Positions 1 through 8,975 of a stretch of 64,000 nt of DNA are shown piece after piece. A model generated the notes under the pieces. That model was not told the DNA's origin and did not search any database. It was given only the letters and a program-made list of their open reading frames with translations. The position numbers and the translations under genes are program-made. Source of the stretch: JABFXX01 sp036489755 (GTDB lineage: Bacteria > Myxococcota_A > Polyangia > Haliangiales > Haliangiaceae); NCBI GenBank assembly GCA_036489755.1, contig DASXFD010000008.1, positions 14,694 to 78,693 of the forward strand, written 5' to 3'. Within the stretch, counting starts at the first letter, position 1; every line of letters begins with the position of its first letter.

Positions 1-366
1 ATCGAGATCACGGTCGACCTCGAAGCAGCCACGGTCTCGGTCAAGCTCGGCGCGAACAGCACGCTCGACGAGCAGGTCTCGCTCGAGGCGCGCGTCGGCG
101 AAGAAGCGCGCGCGCATGCCGAAGATCGCCTGCGCGACGCCGCGATGGGCGAGCTCGACAAGCGCATCGCCGCGAAGACCGAAGCGCTGCGCCGCGAGGT
201 CACCGGGAAGCTCGAGCGCAAGCTCGGCGAGCTGCGCGGCGAGCTCGACCAGGCGATCGGCCGCACGACCGTCGCGGCGTTGACCGAGCGCGCGCAACAG
301 CTCGGCGAGATCCAGGAGCTGGTCGCCGACGACGCCGGCAACGTCACGATCAAGGTGAAGGTTTGA
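1..366 (+). CDS. C-terminal part of a coiled-coil protein, 5' end outside window
   Basis: The frame is open from the first base, so the true start lies upstream of the window. About 121 residues are visible. The last 75 are rich in Lys, Glu, Arg and Leu in a heptad-like pattern and look like a coiled coil. I recognise no catalytic motif. The stop codon overlaps the TTG start of the FtsH-like gene that follows (TTGA), so the two are probably translated together. By position it would be an accessory component of the AAA operon running to about 8.4 kb. The function is unknown. Confidence 0.7.
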   Translation: MEITVDLEAATVSVKLGANSTLDEQVSLEARVGEEARAHAEDRLRDAAMGELDKRIAAKTEALRREVTGKLERKLGELRGELDQAIGRTTVAALTERAQQLGEIQELVADDAGNVTIKVKV

Positions 367-2447
367 GCATCGCGATCGCCGAGTCCGCGCTGCCCGTCGA
401 TCTGTCGCCGTTCGCGGCCGTCGATGCCGCGTATCCCGCCGAGCTGACGCGCTGCTACGACGCGCTTCGCCGGCGGCTCCCCGTGCTCGTCGAATGCGAG
501 AAAGAGCTCGCGCCGTACGTCTATCGCAGCATCCGCGACCGGCTGAAGAGCGACAACACGCGCTGTCTCTACCTCGACGGCCGCGCGTCGGCGGATCTGC
601 CGCCGCCACCGCCGGGCGTTGGCCTCGTGATGGCGATGATCCACCAGATCCGCGAGGTCGTACGCGGCGCGGTCGGCGAGCGCATCGTCGTGCTGCCGCA
701 CTTGGACATCCTCGGCGCGAGCGGCGGAGGCGGCATGCTCAACGCCGAGTCGCGCGAGCTGATCCCGCTGCTCTACGAGAACCCGGAAGTCTTGTGGCTC
801 GGCTTCAAGGATCCGTCGTTCCCGCTGCCCGCGCCGATCATGAACTTGTTCCCGCATCGCGAGTCGATCGTCGGCATCCCGCGCGATCGCCTCCAGCACC
901 TGGTCACACAGCGCGAGGCCAAGAAGCTCGGCCGCAGCTTCGATCCGTATCAGCTCTACAAGCACGTATCGGGCGTGAACGCGGTGCGATTGCGCCGCCT
1001 GCTCGCGTCGTTGACCGGCGAGGATTATCCGAACGATCCGGCGCCCGCGATCGCACAGCTGCGCTCGGCGACGCTGACCAACGACGTCGAGCTGCCGAAC
1101 ATCTCGATCGACAACGACATCGGCGGCTACGGTCCCGTGAAGGATCGGCTCAAGGCCGAGATCCTCGCGATCCTGAGCGCGAAGGACAAGCTCAGCGACC
1201 CGAGCCAGATCGCCAAGCTCGAGGGCCTGTTGCCGCGCGGCATGATCTTTTGGGGCCCGCCGGGCACCGGCAAGACGCTGTTCGCGAAGGCGATGGCGAC
1301 GGCGCTCGGCGCGGCCGTGCAGATCGTGTCGGGCCCCGAGCTGAAGTCGAAGTGGGTCGGCGAGAGCGAAGAGAATCTGCGCGCGGTGTTCATGCGCGCG
1401 CGGCAGAGCGCGCCGAGCCTGATCGTGTTCGACGAGCTCGACTCGTTCGCGGCGGCGCGCGGCACGTACACCGGCTCGGGCGTCGAGCACTCGATGGTCA
1501 ACCAGCTGCTCACCGAGATGGACGGCTTCCGCAAGGAAGAGCTCGTGTTCGTCGTCGGCACCACGAACTTCGTCGAGTCGCTCGATGCGGCGCTCTTGAG
1601 GCCCGGCCGCTTCGAGTTCGCGCTGCACATCCCGTATCCGAACGCCGACGATCGCCGCGCGATCCTCGCCGTGCACGACAAGCGGCTCGGCCTCGAGATG
1701 ACCGAGCCCGCGCTCGAGTACGCGGTCAAGCGAAGCGCCGAGCACGTGCCCGGCCCGAGCGGCGGCACGCATTATTCGGGCGATCACCTGCAGGCGCTGT
1801 GTCGCCAGCTCGCGCGCACGCGGCTGCGCGAGAACCTCACCGAGCCGACGTCGCCCGCCGACATCGATCGCGCGATCGAGCAATATCTGGATCTGCCGAA
1901 GCTGACGGCAGCCGAGGAGCTCGTCGTCGCGTCGCACGAGGCCGGCCACGCGGTGTGCGCGCTCGGCTGCAAGCACTCGTCGCCGATCGATCGCATCTCG
2001 ATCCGCGGCGACATCGGCGGCGCGCTCGGCTACGTGCAGCACGCCGACCCGGCGCATCGCTACGTCACGACGTACGCGCAGCTGCGCGACACGATCTGCA
2101 CGATGTTCGGCGGCCGCGAGGCCGAGGCGCTGCTGTTCGAGGACGTCTCGATCGGCGCGGCGAGCGATCTGCACAATGCGACCGCGATCGCGCGCGCGCT
2201 CGTCGAGCAATACGGCGCGGAAGTGCCGGAGCTCGGCATCGCGCGGTGGCGCCACGACGAGAAGGCGCCGCTGTCGGAGCAGTCGCGCGGCTACATCGAC
2301 GCCGCGATCGGCAAGATCCTCGAGACCGAGCGCGCCCGCGCCCGGCAGATTCTCAGCGAGCAGCGCCCGTTGCTCGTCGCGCTGCGCGACCTGTTGATCG
2401 AACGCAAAGTCCTCGACCGCGCGTCGTTTGCACACTTGGTGAGCTGA
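363..2447 (+). CDS. FtsH-like AAA ATPase/zinc metalloprotease (ternary-system type)
   Basis: This 694-residue protein carries an AAA module with Walker A GPPGTGKT at residues 298-305, Walker B around IVFDELDS, and the AAA second-region-of-homology arginines in LLRPGRFEF. A peptidase M41 domain follows: the zinc motif HEAGH is at 525-529 and the third ligand, Asp602, is in ASDLHNAT. The residues for ATP-driven proteolysis are therefore present. Unlike housekeeping FtsH it shows no N-terminal transmembrane helices; about 250 residues of unrecognised sequence take their place. It sits with a MoxR ATPase and a vWA-like protein, the arrangement described as FtsH-vWA-MoxR ternary conflict systems. 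The start is TTG, overlapping the upstream stop. Confidence 0.88.
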   Translation: MSIAIAESALPVDLSPFAAVDAAYPAELTRCYDALRRRLPVLVECEKELAPYVYRSIRDRLKSDNTRCLYLDGRASADLPPPPPGVGLVMAMIHQIREVVRGAVGERIVVLPHLDILGASGGGGMLNAESRELIPLLYENPEVLWLGFKDPSFPLPAPIMNLFPHRESIVGIPRDRLQHLVTQREAKKLGRSFDPYQLYKHVSGVNAVRLRRLLASLTGEDYPNDPAPAIAQLRSATLTNDVELPNISIDNDIGGYGPVKDRLKAEILAILSAKDKLSDPSQIAKLEGLLPRGMIFWGPPGTGKTLFAKAMATALGAAVQIVSGPELKSKWVGESEENLRAVFMRARQSAPSLIVFDELDSFAAARGTYTGSGVEHSMVNQLLTEMDGFRKEELVFVVGTTNFVESLDAALLRPGRFEFALHIPYPNADDRRAILAVHDKRLGLEMTEPALEYAVKRSAEHVPGPSGGTHYSGDHLQALCRQLARTRLRENLTEPTSPADIDRAIEQYLDLPKLTAAEELVVASHEAGHAVCALGCKHSSPIDRISIRGDIGGALGYVQHADPAHRYVTTYAQLRDTICTMFGGREAEALLFEDVSIGAASDLHNATAIARALVEQYGAEVPELGIARWRHDEKAPLSEQSRGYIDAAIGKILETERARARQILSEQRPLLVALRDLLIERKVLDRASFAHLVS

Positions 2448-2448
2448 C

Positions 2449-2712
2449 ATGGCCGACCTAACGCTTCGCTTGCGCGTCGATCCGGTGACTGGCCGGCGCG
2501 AGATCGTCATCGATTACACCAGCGACTCCGACGCGCTGCCGATGGAGCACGAAGAGCAACATCGCGAGCTCGCCGAGAAGGTCGTCGACGGCGGCTTCAA
2601 GAACAAGAAGGTCGAGGTCAGCCGCGCCGCCGAGGGTGGCGTGCAAGAGACGCCCGGCATCGAAGAGCCAAGCGCCGAGCCGGCGGCGGAGCCGACCCGT
2701 ACGAAGCAATAG
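2449..2712 (+). CDS. small hypothetical component of the FtsH/MoxR operon
   Basis: This 87-residue protein starts one base after the FtsH-like stop codon, and its own stop abuts the next gene. The first 60 residues predict a small beta-rich fold (LTLRLRVDPVTGRREIVIDY). The last 25 are a low-complexity Glu/Pro/Ala tail. Small beta-grasp-like or 'X' domain proteins accompany this type of AAA operon, so it may be a substrate tag or adaptor, but that rests only on position. No motif identifies it. Confidence 0.75.
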   Translation: MADLTLRLRVDPVTGRREIVIDYTSDSDALPMEHEEQHRELAEKVVDGGFKNKKVEVSRAAEGGVQETPGIEEPSAEPAAEPTRTKQ

Positions 2713-5700
2713 ATGGCCCTCGTGTTCCGCGATAGCGCGGCCCTCGAGGTCGCGATTCGCTCCGGGTTGGTGTCGCGCGAGGCCGCGGCCGGGCCCGCGA
2801 AGGTCGCGCGCGGCCACGAAGACGCGATCGTGCTCGAGCCCGACAAGCACGTGCCGCCCGGTGTCGCGACGAAGCTGCGCGCGGCGGGCGTGCAGGTCGA
2901 CGCCGCGTTGCCCGGCCGTGCGCGCAACGTTCGATGTTGGGCCGAAGCGCTCGCGCCGGTGCGAGTCGCGACACCGGAGCTGCCGTCGCTCGTGCTGTTC
3001 GAGACCGAGCGCACGAGCGATCTGATCGATCTCGCGGCCGAGCTGGTGCGGCTCGGCTGCGATCGCCAGGAGTTGCTCGTCACCGGCGATCGCGGCGTGA
3101 TCCGCGTCGTCGATCCGCCGACGTATACGGTCGTGCGCGCGCTCGATCGCGAAGATGGGCTGCGCGTCTACGCGCCGGATCCGCCGAAACAGGATCACGT
3201 GTGGATCGAGCTCGGCTTTCATCATCCGCTCGCCGAGCACCTGCGCGCCGAGCCGAAGACGCTGCTGTTGTGCGCGAACGATGGCTGGCGCAACATCGCC
3301 GACGAGGGCTGGCAAAGCATCGACGCCGCACTCGAGCTCGCGGTGCCAGGCCGCGCCGCGCCGCACGTGCCGGGTGCGCTGCCCGCGCGACGCCGCATCG
3401 AGCTCCGGCTGTCGCAAGGCCGCCGCGACGTGCCGAGCCTGTGGGTGATCCGCGACGACGCGGTCGCGACGATCGACCAGCTGCTCGCGTACCTGCCCGA
3501 CGACGTCGCCGAGCGCCTCGTGTTCGCGGTCACCGCCGGCGATCCGCCGACCGTGATCGTGCGTGCGCGGACCGGCCGCCAAGCCGCGCCCGATCTGGCG
3601 CTCGGCGCGCGCGCCGAAGAGTACGCGCCGCTCGCCGGCATGCCCGACATCTACGCGCCGGTCGGCGCGATCGTCGAGCCGCCGCTGCGCCGCGAGCGGT
3701 TGCGCACGATCCTCGGCGTCGATGCGCGCGAGGTGTTGTGGTTGGCACGCGTCGGCTCGGCGTTTCGCGTCGAGCGGATCGGCGATGCGGCGTTTGCGCC
3801 GCTCGCGGAGTGGGCCGATTACGTGCTGCACGCGAACGCGCCGGCGCTCGAGCCGTGGCTGCGCGCGACCGAGATCGACTTCGCGCCGTTCGTGTCGTCG
3901 GGGCTCGAGTGGGCGAGCGCGCCAGCCGAAACCGCGCGCGGCGACAAGCTCGACAAGCGCAGGTCGCGCGGGCCCAAAGCGGCGAGCACGCCTCCCGAAA
4001 CGCCACCGCCGGCGACCACGCGCGCGGCGCCGTCGAAGCCGCCGCCCACGCCGCGCCCGCAGGCACCGCTCGCCCAGACGCAGGTCGAGATCGACGCCGA
4101 GCTCGCGGCGCGCGAGGCCGAGTTCATCGCGCTCGACGCGCCCGGCGACGCGCCCGAGCGCATCGCGCTGCTCGATCGGCTCGGCCGCATCTACGCGCGG
4201 CTCGGCCGCTTGCGCGATGCGGGCCTGTGCTTCGTGCGCGCGGTGTGGGAAGCGCCCGTCGACGAGGCCGAGTCGCGGCTCGACGGCTGGATCGCCGCGC
4301 ACCTCGGGTCGGCGCAGCCCGAGCGCGCGCTGCAGAAATCGCTCGCCGGCACGATGCCGTCGGGCGACGACGTGCGCCTCGTCGCGATGCTAGCCGCGCG
4401 CGGCGCGCAGGGTGTGGCCGCGGATCCGCACCGCGTGACCCGCTGGCTCGACGATCACGACGGCGAGCTCGATGCGCGCGCGCTGTGGCTCGCCCGCTTG
4501 GGCCTCGCGCAGCTGTCGGGCGGCGATTCGCTGCTGCTCGCGCACGCGCGCGACCGCATCCTCGCGCGGCTCGCCGGCGGCTTGCCCGTCGAGCGCGAGC
4601 TGCCCGCGTTCCTGAGGCTCGCCGGGCGCAGCGGCGCGCTCGGCAATACGAGCGGCGATCACCTCGCGCTGGCGCTCGACGACCTGGTGTCGCGCGTCGA
4701 GAAGACGCGGCGCAAACGCACGCCGCTCGAGGCACCGCCGCACCTCACGAACGCGTACGTCTCGTTCCAGCTCGGCTGGGGCTACGCGCGCATCGGCCGC
4801 GCCGACCGCGCGCGCGAGCTCGTCGCCGCGGCCCGCACGTCGCTCGGCCCCGCGATCTCGGATCCGGTTCACGCGTACCTCGTCGCCGCGTTCGCCGCGC
4901 GCGTCGACCAGGCGATCGCCGGCATGGCGTCGGAGACGCCGCTGCCCGACGAGCTCGTCGCGCAGCTCGCCGCGCTCGATCGCAACCAGCGCTACAAGAC
5001 CGATCGCCTGCGCGAGCGCTCGCGCATCCTGTCGCCGCTCGATCGGCCGTACGCGATCGGCGTGTTCACCGCGTGGAGCGAGCTCCGCGGCACGCGCGGC
5101 CCCGAGTTCGCGGCGCTGCGCGCGCTCGCCGATCCGCTCAAGCGCGCGGTCGCGGTCGACAAGCTCGTCGATACGGCCGCGGCCAGCGACGCCGATCGCG
5201 AGCGCCTGCTCGACGGCATCCTCGACGTGTTGCTCGAGCTGCCCGAATCCGGCGCCGTGCCGATCCTGCAGCGTACGATGCCGATGATCGGGCGCGTCGC
5301 CGAGAAGCGGCGCGCGATCCTCTACGCGCGCGCGCTCGTCGTTGCCGGCCACTTCGGGCGAGTCGAGCTCGTGCCGGCGATGCTCGATCAGCTGCGCGCC
5401 GCGCTCAAGATCGTCGAGGCGGCCGAGCTCGAGCAGGTGCTGCAGTTCGGGTTGCGCGCACTGCGCCGCATCGGCCTGCGCGGCGAGACCGCCGACCTGC
5501 TCGTCGCCGCCGAAGAGGCGCGCGCCGGCACGCAGGCGCAGGTGTTGCGCGGGCGACTCGCGATCGCGGGTGGCCTCGCGTATCTCGGCGAGTTCGCGCG
5601 CGCGAAGCCGATCTTCGAGCAATCGCACGCCGCGCTCGCGACCACGACGCTCAGCCCGACCGAGCGGCTCGACGTGGTGCGCGCGCTATCGCTCGCATAC

Positions 5701-5946
5701 GCGCAGGCGCCGCTCCAGCAAGCGCTCGCCGGCATCGCCGAGCTCGCGGGCCTGTTCAAGGATATCTCCGACGTGCAGAGCACGAACTCGCACTACTGCT
5801 TGTCCGTGCTCGACTTCGTCGAGTCGCTCGTGCTCGGCATCACCTCCGACGATCTCGCGCTCGGCGAAGCCGGCCGTCGATTCGTCGAGGACGACGAGCA
5901 CTTGATCCGCCGCCGCTTGCACCGCGACCTTGGAGGCCCCGCTTGA
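2713..5946 (+). CDS. large multi-domain protein of the FtsH/MoxR ternary operon
   Basis: The protein has 1077 residues and no transmembrane segments. Three parts can be seen. Residues 1-400 are mixed alpha/beta without a recognised motif. A Pro/Ala-rich linker covers about 425-450. A long alpha-helical part follows, with TPR-like stretches such as ALLDRLGRIYARLGRLRDA. Large proteins of this make-up are typical scaffold or X-domain components in vWA/MoxR ternary systems. The ATG follows the previous stop codon directly, and its TGA overlaps the TTG start of the MoxR gene. It is probably a scaffold or sensor on which the AAA proteins act; the exact role is unknown. Confidence 0.8.
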   Translation: MALVFRDSAALEVAIRSGLVSREAAAGPAKVARGHEDAIVLEPDKHVPPGVATKLRAAGVQVDAALPGRARNVRCWAEALAPVRVATPELPSLVLFETERTSDLIDLAAELVRLGCDRQELLVTGDRGVIRVVDPPTYTVVRALDREDGLRVYAPDPPKQDHVWIELGFHHPLAEHLRAEPKTLLLCANDGWRNIADEGWQSIDAALELAVPGRAAPHVPGALPARRRIELRLSQGRRDVPSLWVIRDDAVATIDQLLAYLPDDVAERLVFAVTAGDPPTVIVRARTGRQAAPDLALGARAEEYAPLAGMPDIYAPVGAIVEPPLRRERLRTILGVDAREVLWLARVGSAFRVERIGDAAFAPLAEWADYVLHANAPALEPWLRATEIDFAPFVSSGLEWASAPAETARGDKLDKRRSRGPKAASTPPETPPPATTRAAPSKPPPTPRPQAPLAQTQVEIDAELAAREAEFIALDAPGDAPERIALLDRLGRIYARLGRLRDAGLCFVRAVWEAPVDEAESRLDGWIAAHLGSAQPERALQKSLAGTMPSGDDVRLVAMLAARGAQGVAADPHRVTRWLDDHDGELDARALWLARLGLAQLSGGDSLLLAHARDRILARLAGGLPVERELPAFLRLAGRSGALGNTSGDHLALALDDLVSRVEKTRRKRTPLEAPPHLTNAYVSFQLGWGYARIGRADRARELVAAARTSLGPAISDPVHAYLVAAFAARVDQAIAGMASETPLPDELVAQLAALDRNQRYKTDRLRERSRILSPLDRPYAIGVFTAWSELRGTRGPEFAALRALADPLKRAVAVDKLVDTAAASDADRERLLDGILDVLLELPESGAVPILQRTMPMIGRVAEKRRAILYARALVVAGHFGRVELVPAMLDQLRAALKIVEAAELEQVLQFGLRALRRIGLRGETADLLVAAEEARAGTQAQVLRGRLAIAGGLAYLGEFARAKPIFEQSHAALATTTLSPTERLDVVRALSLAYAQAPLQQALAGIAELAGLFKDISDVQSTNSHYCLSVLDFVESLVLGITSDDLALGEAGRRFVEDDEHLIRRRLHRDLGGPA

Positions 5947-6986
5947 TCGCAGAACCTGCACCGAACGATCCGATCGAACGCGCGATCCGCGCCACGTTCG
6001 ACGAGCTGTCCCGCGAGTCGTCGACGCTGCGCGACCGGATCAACAAGTTCCGGATCTCGCTCGGTCGCTACTTCGTCGCCAAGCAGCCGCTGATCGATCT
6101 GATGTGCGTCGCCGCGGTCGCGCAGGAGCCGCTGCTCCTCGTCGGTCCGCCCGGCACCGCGAAGAGCGACCTCGTCATCAAGTTCAAGGACGCGCTCAAG
6201 ATTCCGGACGGCGAGTACTTCGAATATTTGCTCACGCGGTTCACCGAGCCGTCGGAAGTGTTCGGTCCGATCGACATCGCGGAGCTGCGCAGCGGCCGCT
6301 ACCTGCGTCGCGACCGCGGCAAGCTGCCGACGGCGCGCCTCGTGTTCCTCGACGAGATCTTCAAGGCGAACTCCGCGATCTTGAACTCGCTCTTGACCGT
6401 CATCAACGAGCGCAAGTTCTATCAGGACGGCCAGCCGGTGCCGGTCAAGCTGCGCATCCTGCTCGCCGCGACGAACGAGCTCCCCGAGAACGTCGAGCTC
6501 GCGGCGCTCAAGGACAGGTTTTGCCTCAAGGCCGCGTGCCGCTCGGTGCAGGACGAGCACTTCGTCGAGCTCATCGACTCGGGGCTCGAGGCGTACACGC
6601 ACCGCGAGCTCAACCAGAAGCCGTGGGTCGAGGGCCACGCGACGCTCGAGGACTTCGTGAAGGCGCACCGCTATCTCACGCACGTGCTCGCGAAGAAGTC
6701 GACGAACCCCGACGGCACCCCGCAGCGCGACCGCGATGTGTATTTCGCCGACGAGCTGCTGCGCGAGCTGCGCCGCGTGCTGAAGACGCTGGTGCGCGAG
6801 GACGGCGTGTTTGTTTCGGATCGCAAGGTCGTGAAGCTGTATCGCCTGCTGCGCACGCACGCGTGGATCACGCACGGCGGTGCCGTCGAGCGCTCGGACC
6901 TGCGCCTGCTCGCGTATCTCGGCGAGAGCCGCGACGAGATCGACTTGCTCGAGGAGAAAGTGCCACGGCTACTCGGCCTGGCATGA
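5943..6986 (+). CDS. MoxR-family AAA ATPase
   Basis: The reading frame from TTG 5943 gives 347 residues and overlaps the upstream TGA (TTGA). Walker A is GPPGTAKS at 68-75, Walker B is LVFLDEIFK near residue 132, and the MoxR-type sensor stretch AATNELPEN is present. MoxR ATPases act as chaperone-like remodelling machines, usually with a vWA-domain partner. Here the next gene, overlapping by ATGA, encodes a vWA-like protein. With the FtsH-like protease upstream this forms the two-AAA core of a ternary system. A much longer open frame upstream of 5943 is an antisense-like shadow of the preceding gene and was not used. Confidence 0.9.
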   Translation: MIAEPAPNDPIERAIRATFDELSRESSTLRDRINKFRISLGRYFVAKQPLIDLMCVAAVAQEPLLLVGPPGTAKSDLVIKFKDALKIPDGEYFEYLLTRFTEPSEVFGPIDIAELRSGRYLRRDRGKLPTARLVFLDEIFKANSAILNSLLTVINERKFYQDGQPVPVKLRILLAATNELPENVELAALKDRFCLKAACRSVQDEHFVELIDSGLEAYTHRELNQKPWVEGHATLEDFVKAHRYLTHVLAKKSTNPDGTPQRDRDVYFADELLRELRRVLKTLVREDGVFVSDRKVVKLYRLLRTHAWITHGGAVERSDLRLLAYLGESRDEIDLLEEKVPRLLGLA

Positions 6987-8407
6987 CCAGTCGCGAGCTG
7001 CGCAACCAGGCCGACGTCACGGCCTGGCTCGCCGCGGGCCTCGCGCTTCGCCGCGTCACCGTCGACGACAACGACGACATCGGCGTCGGCCAGGCGATCA
7101 GCACGTGCGCGAACGAGCTCGCCGCGCTGCCGCCGCCCGGTATGATCGCCGACGTCGCCACGCTGCTCGGCGGCGCGCGGTTGCCGCTGTCGCGGCCGGT
7201 CGCCGGTGACGACAACTTGCGCGCCGCGATCCGCGCGTACGACGACGACGTGCTCGCTCGGCTCGTCACCAACGCGCGCTTCGACGACGTGCTCGCCGCG
7301 TACGCGCACCTGCAACCCGGCGATCGGCCGGCCGCGATCGCGATCGTCGTCGGCGCGATCTGCGAGCGAGCCGGCTTTTCCGGCGCGTCGGTCAGTCCGG
7401 CCACACTGCGCCGCGCGCTCGCCCGGCCGCGCGAAGAGCGCGAAGCGGCCGCGCGCGCCGAGCTCGTCGGTGGCCCGAACGCGCAGCGGCTCGCCGACGC
7501 GTACGACCGGCTCGCGCGCAGCTCGCGCCAGGCGCGCGCGCTCGTCGATCAGCGCGAGGTGTTCGCGATCGATCACCTGAGCGTGCTCCGCGATCTCGGC
7601 GGCCGCATGACCGCCGATCACCTGTCGGCCGCCGCCGAAGCGATCGAGCGCACGCTGCCGCGCAGGCTGACCGCGAACCGGCTCGCACGCGGCGTGCGCG
7701 ACACGCAGCTCGCCGACGAGTCGCTCTACCCCGCCGGTGGGTTCGCGGCGATCACGCCCGGCGGCTCGAACGCGAACCTCGAGAACCTCGTGACGTCCGA
7801 GCTCGCGTACATGGAAGACGATGCGAACGAGCCCGACGTGTTCACCGTGCGGTACGTCGAGGGCGAGCTGCTCTACTACACGCGCGACGACAGCGTGTTT
7901 CGCCGGCATCGCCGCGTGATCGGGTTCGCGCTCGGCGGCGATCTCGACGACGCGCGCGTCAAAGACCGCGACATGCCGTGGCAGCGCTTGATCGCGACGC
8001 TCGGCATGCTCGTCGCGGCGATTCGCTGGCTGACCGAGCAGCTCGGCGATCACGCGCTCACGATCCGCGTGGGGTTCCCGCCCGGTCAGCTCGCCGAGGA
8101 GCGCGAGATCTTGGCCTTGATGCTGAGCGGCGAGATCCAGCGCGGGCTGGTCGTCGTCGAAGAGGCGACGCCCGATGCGATCGTCGCCGCGACGGCCGCA
8201 CAGAACACGACCGCGGTCGCCGATGCGGTCTCGTTCGCGCTCGGCGCCGGGCCGGCGATCCCCAAAGGGTTGCGTGCGCTCCACGTCGATCTATCCGGCC
8301 GGTCACCGATGCTGGGGGCGATCGGGAGCGGCGGCGAGCCCGGGGCCGGCGATGCCTGGAGCGAATGGTGCGACGCGGCCGAGGATCTGCTGCGGTGGCT
8401 CGTGTAA
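6983..8407 (+). CDS. vWA-like partner of the MoxR ATPase (MIDAS apparently lost)
   Basis: This 474-residue protein starts with an ATG overlapping the MoxR stop. The C-terminal third (about 305-474) has the strand-helix rhythm of a von Willebrand A domain: a hydrophobic strand RRVIGFALGGDLDD, a long amphipathic helix, then TIRVGF. The metal-binding DxSxS of a working MIDAS is replaced by GGDLDD, so metal-dependent binding is probably lost. The N-terminal part is alpha-helical and unrecognised. Position beside MoxR supports the vWA assignment, but it is an inference from fold pattern and context. A WGR-domain gene follows after 9 bases. Confidence 0.72.
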   Translation: MTSRELRNQADVTAWLAAGLALRRVTVDDNDDIGVGQAISTCANELAALPPPGMIADVATLLGGARLPLSRPVAGDDNLRAAIRAYDDDVLARLVTNARFDDVLAAYAHLQPGDRPAAIAIVVGAICERAGFSGASVSPATLRRALARPREEREAAARAELVGGPNAQRLADAYDRLARSSRQARALVDQREVFAIDHLSVLRDLGGRMTADHLSAAAEAIERTLPRRLTANRLARGVRDTQLADESLYPAGGFAAITPGGSNANLENLVTSELAYMEDDANEPDVFTVRYVEGELLYYTRDDSVFRRHRRVIGFALGGDLDDARVKDRDMPWQRLIATLGMLVAAIRWLTEQLGDHALTIRVGFPPGQLAEEREILALMLSGEIQRGLVVVEEATPDAIVAATAAQNTTAVADAVSFALGAGPAIPKGLRALHVDLSGRSPMLGAIGSGGEPGAGDAWSEWCDAAEDLLRWLV

Positions 8408-8416
8408 TTTCGGACC

Positions 8417-8974
8417 ATGCCGCGTTACGAATTCTCCGAGGGGTCGTCGAACAAGTTTTGGGAGATCAAGCTGGATGGGGCGTCGTTCACGACGACGTAC
8501 GGCAAGATCGGCACACCGGGTCAAACCACGCTCAAGCAGTGGAAGGACGCGGCGGAGGCGAAGAAGGAATACGACAAGCTCGTCGTCGAAAAGACCAAGA
8601 AGGGCTACGAGCTCGTCGGCGGCGGCAGTTCTGCGCACGACGACGACGACGACGACGAAGCCGAGGCGCCGCCGGCGAAGGCGGCCTCGAAGAAGCCCGC
8701 GCCCGCGCCGGCCGCGAAGCCCGCGCCTGCCGCGAAGCCCGCGCCGGCTGCAAAAGGCTCGCGCTACTTCGAGTTCTCCGAGGGCACGTCGAACAAGTTC
8801 TGGGAGATTTCGCTGGCGGGCAACGACCTCAAGACGCGCTACGGCAAGATCGGCACACCCGGCCAGCAGACGCTGAAGGAGTTCGGCGACGCGTCCGCGG
8901 CGCAGAAGGAATACGACAAGCTCGTTCACGAGAAGACGAAGAAGGGTTACGTCGAGACCGCGGGAGACGACTAA
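8417..8974 (+). CDS. protein with two WGR domains
   Basis: Two WGR-type repeats (about residues 1-67 and 115-180) flank a low-complexity Asp/Ala/Lys/Pro linker. Each repeat carries the pattern SSNKFWEI or TSNKFWEI, then YGKIGTPGQ, then a closing KTKKGY. WGR domains are known as nucleic-acid-associated modules, for example in PARP proteins. Here they stand alone without an enzyme domain. The gene lies 9 bases after the vWA-like gene and one base before another WGR gene, so it bridges the ternary operon and the STM401x region. The product is probably a soluble DNA- or RNA-binding accessory protein. Confidence 0.88.
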   Translation: MPRYEFSEGSSNKFWEIKLDGASFTTTYGKIGTPGQTTLKQWKDAAEAKKEYDKLVVEKTKKGYELVGGGSSAHDDDDDDEAEAPPAKAASKKPAPAPAAKPAPAAKPAPAAKGSRYFEFSEGTSNKFWEISLAGNDLKTRYGKIGTPGQQTLKEFGDASAAQKEYDKLVHEKTKKGYVETAGDD

Positions 8975-8975
8975 C

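Noticed and set aside
2458..4302. A 614-codon minus-strand frame, and similar long frames at 14573-15943, 17114-20677 and 32779-35814
   Set aside because: They run antisense or out of frame through well-supported genes and have low-complexity Arg/Ala/Gly-rich translations. Very GC-rich codons leave few stop codons in the other frames.
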